Below, in pieces: positions 48,285-58,472 of a stretch of 64,000 bases of DNA. The stretch lies in assembly GCA_009760855.2 (NCBI GenBank), contig WPIO01000258.1, positions 1-64,000 on the forward strand, written 5' to 3'. The notes under the pieces are model-generated. The model was not told the origin of the DNA. It did not search any database and saw only the letters and a list, made by a program, of their open reading frames with translations. Every line of letters starts with the position of its first letter. Positions within the stretch are counted from its first letter, which is position 1. The translations under genes were made by a program, and so were the position numbers. The stretch comes from Cristatella mucedo (lineage: Eukaryota; Bryozoa; Phylactolaemata; Cristatellidae).

Positions 48285-48473
48285 CAACATCATTTCTCTT
48301 GTAGGACAGTTAGTCGTAGGGTCAGCTAGTAGTCGTAGGCTCAATAGTGACCCAACCGGTAAAAGAATTTGGTTCAAAGTATCTTTACTGTTAGTCAGAT
48401 TGAAGATATTGATTGCCTTTACCATTTTTAAATTAAGATTTTACTCGCTACAATATTTTATTTTTTACAATAG

Positions 48474-48700
48474 GCGAGTAATCGTACATCGAGATGTTAC
48501 TAGCAAAAACATACTGATTGATGAGCACGGTAATGCTCGTCTCAGTGACTATGGGCTAGCACTTGAGTGCAAAAATCCTGGAGAGGTCACCTACACGAAA
48601 GCTCCGATGCAAGGTTTAACTACATGCTACCGTGATCCAACAAGTGGAAACGAAAATTCATCGTACTCGGCAAGCAGTGACTGGTTTTCCTATGGTGTTG
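48474..48700 (+). CDS. Kinase exon 5: catalytic loop, DYG, activation segment, alphaF start
   Basis: The acceptor is TTTTTTACAATAG and the donor is GTGTTG|GTAAGA. The first base completes the Arg codon of exon 4, giving RRVIVHRDVTSKNILIDEHG. Asp178, Asn183 and Asp196 are present. The HRD-to-DYG spacing is 18 residues, the standard value. DFG is DYG, HRDxK has Thr in place of Lys (common in plant LRR receptor kinases), and the APE motif reads DPT, so its Glu is missing. SASSDWFSYGV marks the alphaF start. The exon ends in phase 1 inside a Gly or similar codon. A young LINE-A copy begins about 145 bp downstream. This is the most strongly supported exon. Confidence 0.92.
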
Positions 48701-48844
48701 GTAAGAATAGATATGCATATTTGTCTACTATTGCATGTCAGCGAGTTTCTGGTATTTAAAAGCTGTAGTTCTGTAATGATTCTATTGCATATACTTTATA
48801 GAACATTGCCATTAAATAAGCTATACGGTTTTTAAATATACACT

Positions 48845-49612
48845 TATTGTTTAGATAAGGATACCTTGCTTGTTTAGATAAGGATACCACGTCCAAGTTG
48901 GTCCATGCATTCGTGACATCTCGTCTCGACTTCTGCAACTCACTGCTTACTGGCCTACCAGCATGTGCGATCAGGCGATTGCAGCTGGTGCAAAACTCTG
49001 CAGCTAGGCTTGTCTGTCGTGAGCGTCGCAGTTGCCACATTACTCCACTTCTCGCCGACCTGCACTGGTTACCAGTCAAGCAACGGATTGACTTCAAGGT
49101 TTTGTCGCTCACTTTTAGGTCTCTTCATTCTATGGCTCCAGCCTATCTTTCAGAGATACTACCCCATCAGGCAAAGCATCGTACCACTCGCTTTTCGGAA
49201 TCCAACAGTCTAGAAATACCTCGTACAAACCTTAAATCCTTTGGAGACCGTGCATTTAGCTCGTATCCTCCCACAGCCTGGAACTCCCTCCCGACCTGCA
49301 TCAGAACATCCCCTGACCTGACCACATTTAAAAAAAACTTAAAAACATACCTATTTAGGACAGCATTTAGTGGGTCCTTGTGATTCGTCCTCGATGTGCT
49401 TATGCGTGCTGACACTGTTCATGCTGCCACTAACCACATTTGCATGCTGACCCAGTGCATGTAACCCCTAACCATGTTATTCATTTTGTTTGTTTTTCAA
49501 GCATGATTTTACTTACTATTCTATTGCGTATCACTTTGCAGCAAATGTAAAGCGCCTAGAAAGAGATTAAGTTCTCTGAGGGCGATTTATCAAGTGCAAT
49601 ATTATTATTATT
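48845..49612 (+). mobile_element. LINE-A copy 14, young, 5'-truncated
   Basis: On the plus strand the tail coding frame 48898-49383 is uninterrupted (161 codons). It encodes LVHAFVTSRLDFCNSLLTGL-like, SCHITPLLADLHWLPVKQRI and LKTYLFRTAFSGSL. It has a full 3' UTR, the end GTTCTCTGAGGGCG and an ATTATT tail. The 5' edge carries a 19-bp duplication. It is nearly the same as the copy at 5.5-6.2 kb. Confidence 0.93.
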
Positions 49613-51044
49613 ATACACGTATTTAAGGTTTGAAAATTAGGTTATAAAATAACTTACATTGTATCTGATGGAAAAATATACCATAGGGTTTGCAATGAGG
49701 TAAATAATTTTGAACTTTCCTATTTTCACGAATTGCTACTTTACCTTATATTAGCAAAGCCGAATCGCTAGCCATGCAATTTAAAAATAATTTTCAAACT
49801 TGAATAGCACATTAGTAATTACTTGACTGGTTTTAGGAAGCCAATATGGAAGATTTGAAAGTAATGCATTTTCATGTTCAAATACCTCGCTAACCCAGTT
49901 TTTCTCTAGAGCATTCGTGAATATAGTTAACAATTAAGACGTAGATCGTTTTCCGCAGCCCAGGAAGATTAATCAGCATGACGTCATTATTTTCAATGTT
50001 TCAAAGAGTCTCCTTGGTGCCGTAAACTTCTTATCTTATTATTACCCTTGGAAGTCTGCTGAAATTTCAGAAGAAGTAAAAATCGCAGCCCATTCCAAGC
50101 TGAATTTTATATTTGACGGCCACTTGAAGCAGCCTTCAAATAATTTTTGTTGAGTTCCTCAAATCATCAAAAGTCAAAGATGGTACTCATCTGTCACCAG
50201 CCAAGAGCCAAGACTTCCACAGTGTCAGACTTCTGCTAACGCACTTTTAATCGGCCTGAATACAATTCTCCTTTCCACTGACCATTTTCTAAATTACCTT
50301 CGATAACCATACTTACCTTCAATTTCATTATTCAGCAATTATGCTGATTCTTGCTTTTGCTGAGTGCATGACAATTTCTCCAAATTGTCGTAAAGGGCTA
50401 AAGATCATGCATTCGATTTCAGTTGTAGGTTATCCTTTCCTTAAAGTATTAAGCACAGTTGACCATGAATTGAGAATCAGTAAACTGAAGAACCTTCAGA
50501 TGAAAGCATGTGGCAAAAGACGATTCCTGGTCTATCCTACTAGCTTTCACATCCAGTGTTAGTCTAACTGTGAAACTTTGCAGCTCTAGGTTTGCCAAAC
50601 GTCTGGACGAGATTGTTCATCTACATAAGGGCAACGGCGGACCACGGACAAAAAGTTTGTTTTTTATCCTTAAGACTGTTGCCTGGGCTAGAAATATGGG
50701 TTGAAGCTTGACGAATCTATGAAGCTTCACGACTGGCAGCTTGCAGCGAAACAGGGTAAGGGTATTATTGCGGGTTTAATTAGTCAATCTTAGCCATAGC
50801 CCACTTTGGCTTGGTTCATGCAAAAACTGATGATGAGCGTGAATGCGTTATCCTGAACTGTTTCTTTCAAAAAGCATGCCAGTTCTTAACAGCACTTAAA
50901 GCTAAACCTTACCTATCAATTCTCAAAACTTACGTAGTAAATTTTTGTTTTCGGAGTAATTTATGTCACGCAAGGATTTCAGGTAAAAATATAGCTGAAG
51001 TGTTATCAAACTTGTAATTCTCTCATCTTTTGAAACTACCTTCT
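49613..51044. other. Region after LINE-A copy 14 with a coding-like island
   Basis: 49613-50335 shows nothing recognisable. 50336-51017 has three consecutive open stretches in different frames with splice-like edges (see the tentative exon at 50336). The third, from 50794, reads ECVILNCFFQKACQFLTALK and has no sure family match. Confidence 0.3.
50336..50424 (+). CDS. Candidate next kinase exon (alphaF continuation), tentative
   Basis: The acceptor CATTATTCAG precedes two bases that complete a codon with the G left by exon 5, giving Ala. The frame then reads IMLILAFAECMTISPNCRKG. Joined to SDWFSYGV, this resembles the hydrophobic alphaF helix (GVVLLELLTG in many receptor-like kinases), but the usual Glu is absent. 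A donor at 50425 (GTAGGT) leaves phase 0. The frame stays open to 50562. Two more open stretches with splice-like edges follow (50692-50755 and 50794-51017), but their introns would be tiny compared with the rest of the gene. Chance is a real possibility. Confidence 0.3.
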
Positions 51045-51195
51045 AATAATAATAATAATTATAATGCACTTGATAAAGCATCCTCTGAGAGCTCAATCTC
51101 TCTCTAGGCGCTTTGCATTTGCTGCAAAGGGAAATGCAATTGAATGGTGAGTACTATCATTCTTGATAAACAACACGAATAAAAGGGCATTATAG
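51045..51195 (-). mobile_element. LINE-A copy 15, 3' stub
   Basis: (AAT)n tail, then GCACTTGATAAAGCATCCTC and TCTCTCTAGGCGCTTTGCAT on the plus strand. It ends within the 3' UTR after about 150 bp. Confidence 0.88.
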
Positions 51196-51630
51196 AAATG
51201 GATTAATACAATTATTTATTAAAAAGAAGCACGAAAATACCAAAGACCTCTTCTTTCCACGTTTGCATTTACTAACTAACCACAGACAGCAATTTTGGCA
51301 GGGTCGTTTTAATTTAATGCTTGTAACTAAAGACTAAAAGTAAGTGAACACTGTTTCCTTCTGTCCTTAATGAACTAGAGCTTACTGCATGACTGACATC
51401 GCTGAGTCTATACTGTAACGCCGAAGGCTCGGCGGGGTAGGCTTGAGCTGCCGCTTACCTAGCGGCGTAGCCTTGCGCCCACTGCCGTTTGGTGCGCTCA
51501 TACGCGCAATAAGCTGGCCGCCACGAAAAGAGCGTTTCTGGCGCTGACCTGCTTACCGTTACTAAAGGGGGTCGTGAGTCCGCGGCGTGAATTGGAAAGC
51601 GAGACACACAAATTGGGGATTTTACTGAAC

Positions 51631-51636
51631 TTTATT
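51631..51636 (-). terminator. AATAAA polyadenylation signal of the LTR-like element
   Basis: The minus strand reads GCGAATAAAGTTCAG, about 215 bp before the CA end of the element, as expected near the R/U5 border. Confidence 0.4.
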
Positions 51637-51710
51637 CGCAAGCGCACAAAGTCGCTGCGCGTCTAGTTCAGCTTTATCTCCACACTCCTCGCACGCTCTC
51701 AACTGCAACA

Positions 51711-52090
51711 ACACTCTTGCGGAGGGGGATACTCCTACACACTGAACGCGACTCGGACCCTAAACCCTAAGCGGAGAACTAGGAATCCGTTTCCACCTGT
51801 GCCGAGGGAATACCCCAAACGCGCCAACTAAAACACTCTTGCGGAGGGAATACTTCTCCACACTGGGGCTGCTTACGTGTATAATGGGAAACGACCCGAA
51901 TAGACGGAGCCCGAACCAGAGTCTAAACCCTGACCGGAGAACTAGAACTCGGTTTCCACCAGTGCGACAGGAATACACCACACACGCCAACTCAAGCACT
52001 CTTGCGGAGGAAATACTTCTCCACACTGAAGCGCGAACCGGAGCCCAAACCCCACCCGGAGAACTCGGGCTCCACACACGCCAACTACGC
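51711..52090 (+). repeat. Three diverged tandem units in the GC-rich island
   Basis: Units begin at 51711, 51833 and 51996 with CACTCTTGCGGAGG, then ATACTYCTMCACACTG, GAGAACT and CGCCAACT in the same order. Spacing is 122 and then 163 bp, the second unit carrying extra sequence. Open frames on both strands here (51760-52374) reflect the GC-rich composition and repeats. Confidence 0.88.
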
Positions 52091-52871
52091 CTAGCTTGCA
52101 CCGGCAAATATCTATGCCGAGACCACGTGCTAGCGCGCACACACAAAACACGAAAGAGCACAAAATGCCAGCTCGGGCACGATACGACCGTATTCGGTGG
52201 AGTCCACCGAATCCTCCTAGCGCTGTCTTGTCCTGTTCCGTCCATCGTTGGCTGACAGCCCGCCCTCCTCCCTCGCTTTCAGAGAAACGAGTGCCCGACG
52301 GCGTCGAAGTGCAGAGCCAGACCGAAGACACGAAGATACTAAAAGACCCAGAGCGAGCGTCGCTCGACTCTTAAATACTTAGCTGAGACAAAGGGGCAAG
52401 AGCTTAGTGGTATTGGGCCCGACACCAGGGCCCATCACGGTGAGGAATTAATACCGGCACTAGGCCACTGGAATGTCCCCTCTGTCCAGCTTGAATGGCG
52501 AATGGGTTCTAGACGATTCTTTTTGGACAGAGTGATGGTGAAGGTTGACAGGCCAGCCAACATCAATCAGCCGCTCCTGCGGTTATCGGACCAATTCTAA
52601 AGGCCGACTCGCCACCGCTGGTCAGAGAGCTTCCTGGCTTGCTCTTAAGCGCTTACTCTCTAACCGCACTGACGCTCCTCTCTGGCTCACTGCTCCAGGA
52701 AAAAGGGGCTCTAGCCCAGCGCCGAACAGCTCTTGTTCGTGCTAAAATTCAGCCAAGGCCAGCACGGCGCTACAATACGATACTGCACATAAATTTACGC
52801 GGCTATTCTCATCACTTCCGATAGTACTGGTCGCCATGCCGAGTGACTGTCAGACGGAAGGACTTTCTCGC

Positions 52872-52880
52872 TTTATATAG
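52872..52880 (-). promoter_or_regulatory. TATA-box-like motif of the LTR-like element
   Basis: On the minus strand TATATAAAGCGAG stands in otherwise GC-rich sequence, upstream of the putative R region, as expected for an LTR promoter. Confidence 0.45.
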
Positions 52881-53072
52881 TAGGAATAGTCATCACTGAG
52901 ACTTTTCTGGCATGCTATATTAATTCAGAGAGAGGTTTCCAAATGAATCCAGCGGCCTCTGCTGGCCGCGTTCAGGGGCTGTAGCCTCTGCTCGCCCCAT
53001 CGAGGGGGCTTTGGAGCCTGTTGGCCACATCTGGGGTAGTCTTAACTTTGGGATAGACCCTATCTACCCACA

Positions 53073-53770
53073 CTTTAAAATAGTGCTGTTATGCTCAGTG
53101 TATCAATGAATATATTAGAAGGAATTATTTCACAATCCATTACTTTGCTGTAGCCTTTAGAAGCTAATCAGTGCAAATACCCAAAATAATCGGAATACTT
53201 AGTACACTGGTTCTCTTTCTTGTATTATTTTTGATCATACATTATTTACGATGTTGGCACTTGTAGACTAAGAAAGGCCAATCGCTTCCATATCTGGATG
53301 ATTTGTTAATCTATTTCATTTTCTCATAATTGTAATTTAAAGTGACGAATTTATTATTTGATATTTATTAACTTCACGGTACAGGCTGAATCGATATATT
53401 TCTATAAGGCACTGAACATATAGTTCTTTATAATTCACCCGACGTACCAAAAATTGGTTTCACTTATCAGTAGTGAAACTTGGTATGAATTGACGAAAAG
53501 AACTATTAACATCGAAATGCATTATTGATTTTTCGTCGGCTCCTTTCTCAAGCTCTTGTCTTTGAGTAGCTAGTACAGATGGTGTGGCTCCTTCTACGTC
53601 ACTCGCACTTCATTCACCGAAAACGCTAGCAATACGACAAGTTGCAAAACCACTATCCTATCGGGAAATAAGCCTTACATGAATTTTGACTCTAACGGTC
53701 CCGATTGGATTCTGATTATGGTCACATGCAGAAATGCAACCTAATTGAGCTTTGCCAGCAAAAGCGCACT
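53073..53770. other. Unassigned AT-rich DNA
   Basis: Nothing recognised between the LTR-like island and the next LINE-A copy. Confidence 0.4.
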
Positions 53771-56340
53771 ATAATATTAATCATGCATTTTAAAAAGCGC
53801 CCTTGGAGAAGTCAATCAATTTCTAGGTGGTTTACATTTGCTGCAAAGGAAACGTGATCGCACGGTTAGTGGTAACATGCTCGATAAACAACAAAAATAA
53901 AACGTTTAGGGTGACGTGCACTAGGTCAGCATACAAGTGTGGTGAGTGGAAGCATGGAACAGTGTCAGCATGCATAAGCACAAAAAGTTTGAATCACAGG
54001 GACCCACTAAATGCTGTCATAAATAGACGAGCTTTATTCTCTGTTAAATGTGGACAGGTAGTGCGATGATGTGGTACAGGTCGGGATTGAGTTCCAGGCT
54101 TTGGGAAAGTTAATCTCGTTCATTCGAACCTATGAACTAAAGGCATGGTCTCCCAAGGATTTTAGGTTTGTACGAGTTACAGCCAAACAGTTAGGCTCCG
54201 AAAAGCGGATGGTATGATGCTCAGCCTAGTGGGGGAGTAGATCTGATAGGTAGGCTAGAGCCAATAAATGAAGGGATCTGACAGTGAGTTGCAAAACTTT
54301 GAAGTCAATACAGTACTTGACTGGTAGTCAATGCAGGTTGGCGAGAAGTGGTGTGATGTGGCAACGGCGACGCTCACGACGGACAAGCCTAGCTGCTGAG
54401 TTTTGCTCAGGCTGTAAGTGCCAAATTGCATGGGCCGATTGACTAGCAAGCAGTGAGTTTCAGGAGTCAAGACCGGATGTTGAAAATGCTGTGACCAATT
54501 TAGATGTGGTATGTCTGTCTGAACAAGAAGGAATGTTCGCAACGTTATGTAGCTAAAAGTAGGCACACTTGACTGTGGGGCTGAGTGGTCGTAAAATGAA
54601 ATGTCAATCTTGAACATGATAATTAGACTTAATGTAGTTCACACAGGAAATATGCTGAGAGAGCCAATTTTGAGCATTAGCCTTTCCAATTTCCGAATCA
54701 CACTTGGTTTGCCAATGACTAGCAAGTTAGTTTTGTCGTTATTTAATTTATGAAAATGTGATACCATCCGTGTAGGGATGTCATCAGTACATGCAGCAAG
54801 GGAGTTTAGAGAATTCAACATGCTGGACGGCTGATAGGGATCAAACCCCAGATACAACTAAGTGTCGTCTTTATAGACGTAAAAACCTAGGCTGTGCTTG
54901 GCAGTCACGTCGGCAAGAGGGACAGAATAAACCAGGGAAAGCACCTGACCAAGGACGAAGCACAGAGGTACCCCATATACGAGGGGCTCCTTGGATGATC
55001 TCTGTCTAATTACATCAATAATCTGGAGTCTCCCTCTGACATTCAAATATTAGCTGATGTAGCAGTCTTTTTAAAGCAACAGAAGGGCTTTGACGGCTAT
55101 CACCAGTGGCAATAAGGAATTACCCACAGCAGAATTTGAACCCACGACCTTGGGATTGAGGTCGTTAAAGCAACTACCTTACCAAGTATGCCATCACGGC
55201 TCGGACCATAACCATTGCAGAGCAGTGCCAGTAATGCCCAATCGAAAGGAAAGGTAGTTGCTCAAAAATGACTTGGTGATCGACAGCATCAAATCCTGCC
55301 GAAAGATTGAATAAAACAAGCAGACACTATCTAGCTACGTCTGCATTCCTAAGTAGGTCGTTGTACACGCGAAGCAATGCTGGCTGTGTGGAGTGATTAG
55401 TTCTAAAACCAGACTGGAACTTACACTGGAACTACTTCATTCGTTCCATTGTCGTTGGTCGGAACAATAGAAGAGAGACTGTGCAGAAGTTGCTCAAGTT
55501 CTCTTGGTCTGGTCTAGTGTTGCTTTCTTGAGTAGTGGCCTGACTACTGCCTTTTTCAAAGGTGCTGGGACATGACATGAGGCTAATGATAAATTCGTTT
55601 TGTTAGTGACCTGAGGCTAATGATATATTTATTGTCTTAGTTGTTTATGGCAGCAGCAGATCAATGCATCGTAAATCCAGGACAGCTGGAATAGGGTCTA
55701 AAGGACTAGTTGTCATCTTTGATTTGGATATGAACTTCAGGACGAGGCCACTCGTGATCTGCCTGAATGCAGACGTTGAGGTGCTGCATGGAATTGAGAG
55801 AAAGCATTCTAAGGGGTGATGCTGCTATCTTATGGATGAACTCTCTGATCAGGTCTATCTTCTTGAAAAAGAAGTTAGAGATGTGATCCATCACAGGGAT
55901 CATTTGGTAAGGAGCTAACCGGGGAGCGGTTGAGAACGTGGTTGACGGTCGACATCAGCATTTCTGGATTGTGCACCTGTGATTCAGCATTTTGGTATAG
56001 TAGTTAGACTTTTCCTTTGCTACAATTGATTGGTACGATCTACAGTAGTCCTCGTATGTCTCTCTATGGACAGTCAGTCCTGATGTTTTGTATGCTTTTT
56101 CAACATTGGGCTTGGTAGACCTGGATCGCTTAACTTCTGTGGTAAACAATAGGCAGTCTGGGTGAGTGCTCTCAGTGCGCTTAGTCATGAGTGCAAACTC
56201 ATTGATCATGTCAGCTAGTGTCGCGTTATAGCAATCAATCAATGATGACTGGTTGGATGGGATATTTAGCAGCAGAGGCTTAGGAAATATTCTCCCACGG
56301 ACAGCATAAGTGTCAAGGGTCGCTACCTCTTAAAAATAGG
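53771..56340 (-). mobile_element. LINE-A copy 16, long, with nested SINE-A
   Basis: The minus-strand 3' end is at about 53771. Tail coding remnants lie at 54617-54255. The RT end (FHKLNNDKTNLLVIGKPSVI, SLGFYVYKDDT) is at about 55046-54639 and RT N-terminal remnants at 55.2-55.6 kb. The linker (YKTSGLTVHRETYEDYCRSY) is at 56242-55955. The SINE-A at 55060-55203 interrupts the RT. The active-site Tyr-x-Asp-Asp reads YKDD. Confidence 0.86.
55060..55203 (-). mobile_element. SINE-A copy 4, nested in LINE-A
   Basis: On the minus strand it reads GAGCCGTGATGGCATACTTG, ACGACCTCAATCCCAAGGTC, GTGGGTTCAAATTC, then GGTGATAGCCGTCAAAGCC. It lies inside the RT region of LINE-A copy 16 in the same orientation, so it is younger than that copy. 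Confidence 0.85.
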
Positions 56341-58409
56341 TTCTTGATTCGTAAGTAGGTTCTCATCAAAATTGATAGTTAGGCTCACTGTAGTGACTAT
56401 GAGGAAATTATCCGGGATCCTAATTGCATGTTATCCAAAGCATTTTTTCACGCCATTGCCTTTAGATGCAAATGTGTACACGTTAGCAATGCACATGCTC
56501 TCGTTTGGTGTGAAATTGTCTCATTTCTCTGACTTCTATATCGTATTGTCTAACAGTGGTACTGAGGTGGTACCTCATATAAGATTTTCAATCTAACATT
56601 TTCCGCTAATAGTTTTCTGACATAAGGTATCCATTTATAGTTCGTACTTTTATTTAATTCTTAAATTATTGCACTCTGCATATTTGTTGAGTGCTTCTTG
56701 AAATTTTAACAAAGAAGCAGCCAGTTTCTTCGGGAACTACATTATACCACGACTATGTGAAAAAACAATGTCTCTTCATTAAAGATTACCCACAGGACTG
56801 CCACCCATACGATTTGAAGGTAAAATAGCTTTACTTTGGTAAATAATGGCACCTTACACTGCATTGTGAACGCAATCAATATAGTTTTGCAAAGGTGTTA
56901 GAAACCTCCTTTGACGGGTCGATTCCAACTTCTTTGACCTCTCTTTATGACGACTGTTGTAACAAATAGTATGTCTTGTAACTTTACATCTGAATCCTAG
57001 TCAGCTTGGTATAAGATCGGAATGACTTTTACTCGTATAGAAATTTTAACACATCATGAGCTCAAGAGAAATAGATTTCTCCCCGATACAGAGAAATCAA
57101 GTCTGTTAGCTAATTTCCTTCACTTAAATCCCCTGAGTGGAAGTAATGCGAAAACCAACGACAAAAATGTTCTGCTATTGCGAAAATGATAAATTTTGAA
57201 CTGATTGTTGCCTTAAAAATATTTTAAAGAAGTAAAATTTCACGATTGCTGCCTACCAGTTACTTTTGCCAACCATCCGGTGTAGCAATCGACGTCCGAA
57301 TTGCACTGACGGTCACTGTCTTGGGAATTTTGAGATCTAGGTAAAGATCGCTATGAAATTACTTTAGATTAATAATAGCTAATAATTGATAACTAATTAA
57401 AATAGATTTTGCATTGAAAATAATTCAGAAAGTCATATACACGATTCAGCCAGCCAAAGTAGGAGGAACAAGTTAGCTCTGGCTACAAGGTAATCCAACT
57501 TAAAAATTCAAAGACAAAATTCTTTAACAAAATACTACCGTTTCAGCTATACTTTCCGCTTAAACCTCGGATCAAAATCAAATGCCAACAGGGAACTGGA
57601 CCTCCTTGACATAAATCTATTTGCTCACATTAAATCTTCCGCCTTCGAAACCCTTGTCCTAAAGCATATGTTGGACATAATTGCATAATAATCAGCAATC
57701 TTTTCTGCTTCCAAAAAATAAATTATGATTAGTTTAGATAAGCTTAGAGTAGCACTGTTACACAATTCGCATTTGGACTTGCTTTAAGAGTCTGGCAAGA
57801 TCATAAAGACGAAATAGTGCTTCTGGAAAGGAAATAGTAGGATCGTAAACGCATGTGCCTAGCTATGCACGAAAAGAGAGCAGCACTACAGATCCAACGT
57901 TCTTGATCAAATTTTCTTGCTTTCACCTGTAAAAATGAGCTCTCTCTCTCTCGACTCAGGTTCTGAGAATGAAATTGTTTTTTAGTTGCTATGTCGGCGG
58001 TGCATAAACAGTCAAATGACCATAAAAACTGTTTCTACATCGCCTGAGTTACCATCTTTTCTCGAATGCATGCGGATTATATTAGCAAGTCTAAGCAGCT
58101 GGCTTTTCATTTTTGGACTACCTTTAGACATGCAGCCTTGCCCTATATATTTTAGCAGTGCAAATGTCTTTAATTTTCAAAACACATCAATGGACAATAT
58201 TTAGTCAGGGTTAGAGCCATATGTATACCTCCTACTTTCGTTCTGCAGTAGAGCAATAACTGCAACTTATTTTTCATTGAAACCGGGCTTAAAGTCTAGC
58301 ATAGAAGTTAATTACTATTCGCCTCGTCTGGTTTACAAAAATAACAACTGATCTGCTTAGTTCAATTTAATTCAGACCATATAATAGAGAGAAAATAATG
58401 CTTACATTC
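56341..58409. other. Unassigned AT-rich DNA
   Basis: Only short frames. A CT run of six units or so lies at about 57940-57952. No kinase-like exon was recognised. Confidence 0.4.
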
Positions 58410-58472
58410 CTAAGAGAGAAATTGAGTTCTCTGATGGCGCTTTATTAAGTGGATTATTATTATTAAGAGAAC
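58410..58472 (+). mobile_element. LINE-A copy 17, 3' stub
   Basis: The plus strand reads CTAAGAGAGAAATTGAGTTC, TCTGATGGCGCTTTATTAAG and an ATTATTATT tail. This is only the last 60 bp of the family. Confidence 0.85.

Larger units (their letters stand above)
19671..48700 (+). other. Gene span: TKL/receptor-like protein kinase, partial, at least five exons
   Basis: Five separate exons, listed individually, join into one open frame of about 247 residues covering kinase subdomains I to IX. Counting from the first whole codon of the first exon, the glycine loop is at residues 37-46, the beta3 Lys is K65, the likely alphaC Glu is E94, and the hinge with alphaD is at about 117-135. The HRD loop is 176-183, the metal-binding DYG is 196-198, and the alphaF SDW is 239-241. 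Exon phases agree at all four junctions (1, 0, 2, 2). The WQRCVRIAYHVALALQTLH helix and the HRDVTSKN loop are typical of IRAK/Pelle and plant receptor-like kinases, so the protein probably phosphorylates Ser/Thr. Upstream exons and the C-lobe end are missing or unproven. The introns are about 9.8, 8.1, 1.9 and 8.4 kb. Confidence 0.85.
51414..53072 (-). mobile_element. GC-rich LTR-like element (possible solo LTR)
   Basis: A sharply GC-rich island in AT-rich DNA. Read on the minus strand it begins TGTGGGTAGATAGGGTCTAT and ends CGAGCCTTCGGCGTTACA, so it has TG...CA-type ends like a Gypsy-type LTR. A TATA box (TATATAAAG) lies at about 52880-52872 and an AATAAA signal at 51636-51631. Three diverged tandem units sit between them. 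No gag or pol is present. I could not find a matching target-site duplication, so the edges and identity are inferred. Confidence 0.55.

Noticed and set aside
49837..49948. Open stretch after a TTTTAG acceptor, in phase with exon 5
   Set aside because: The product lacks the hydrophobic alphaF pattern; likely chance.
51760..52374. Overlapping 120-160-codon frames on both strands in the GC-rich island
   Set aside because: GC-rich sequence lacks stop codons in several frames, the frames span the tandem units, and none shows a domain.
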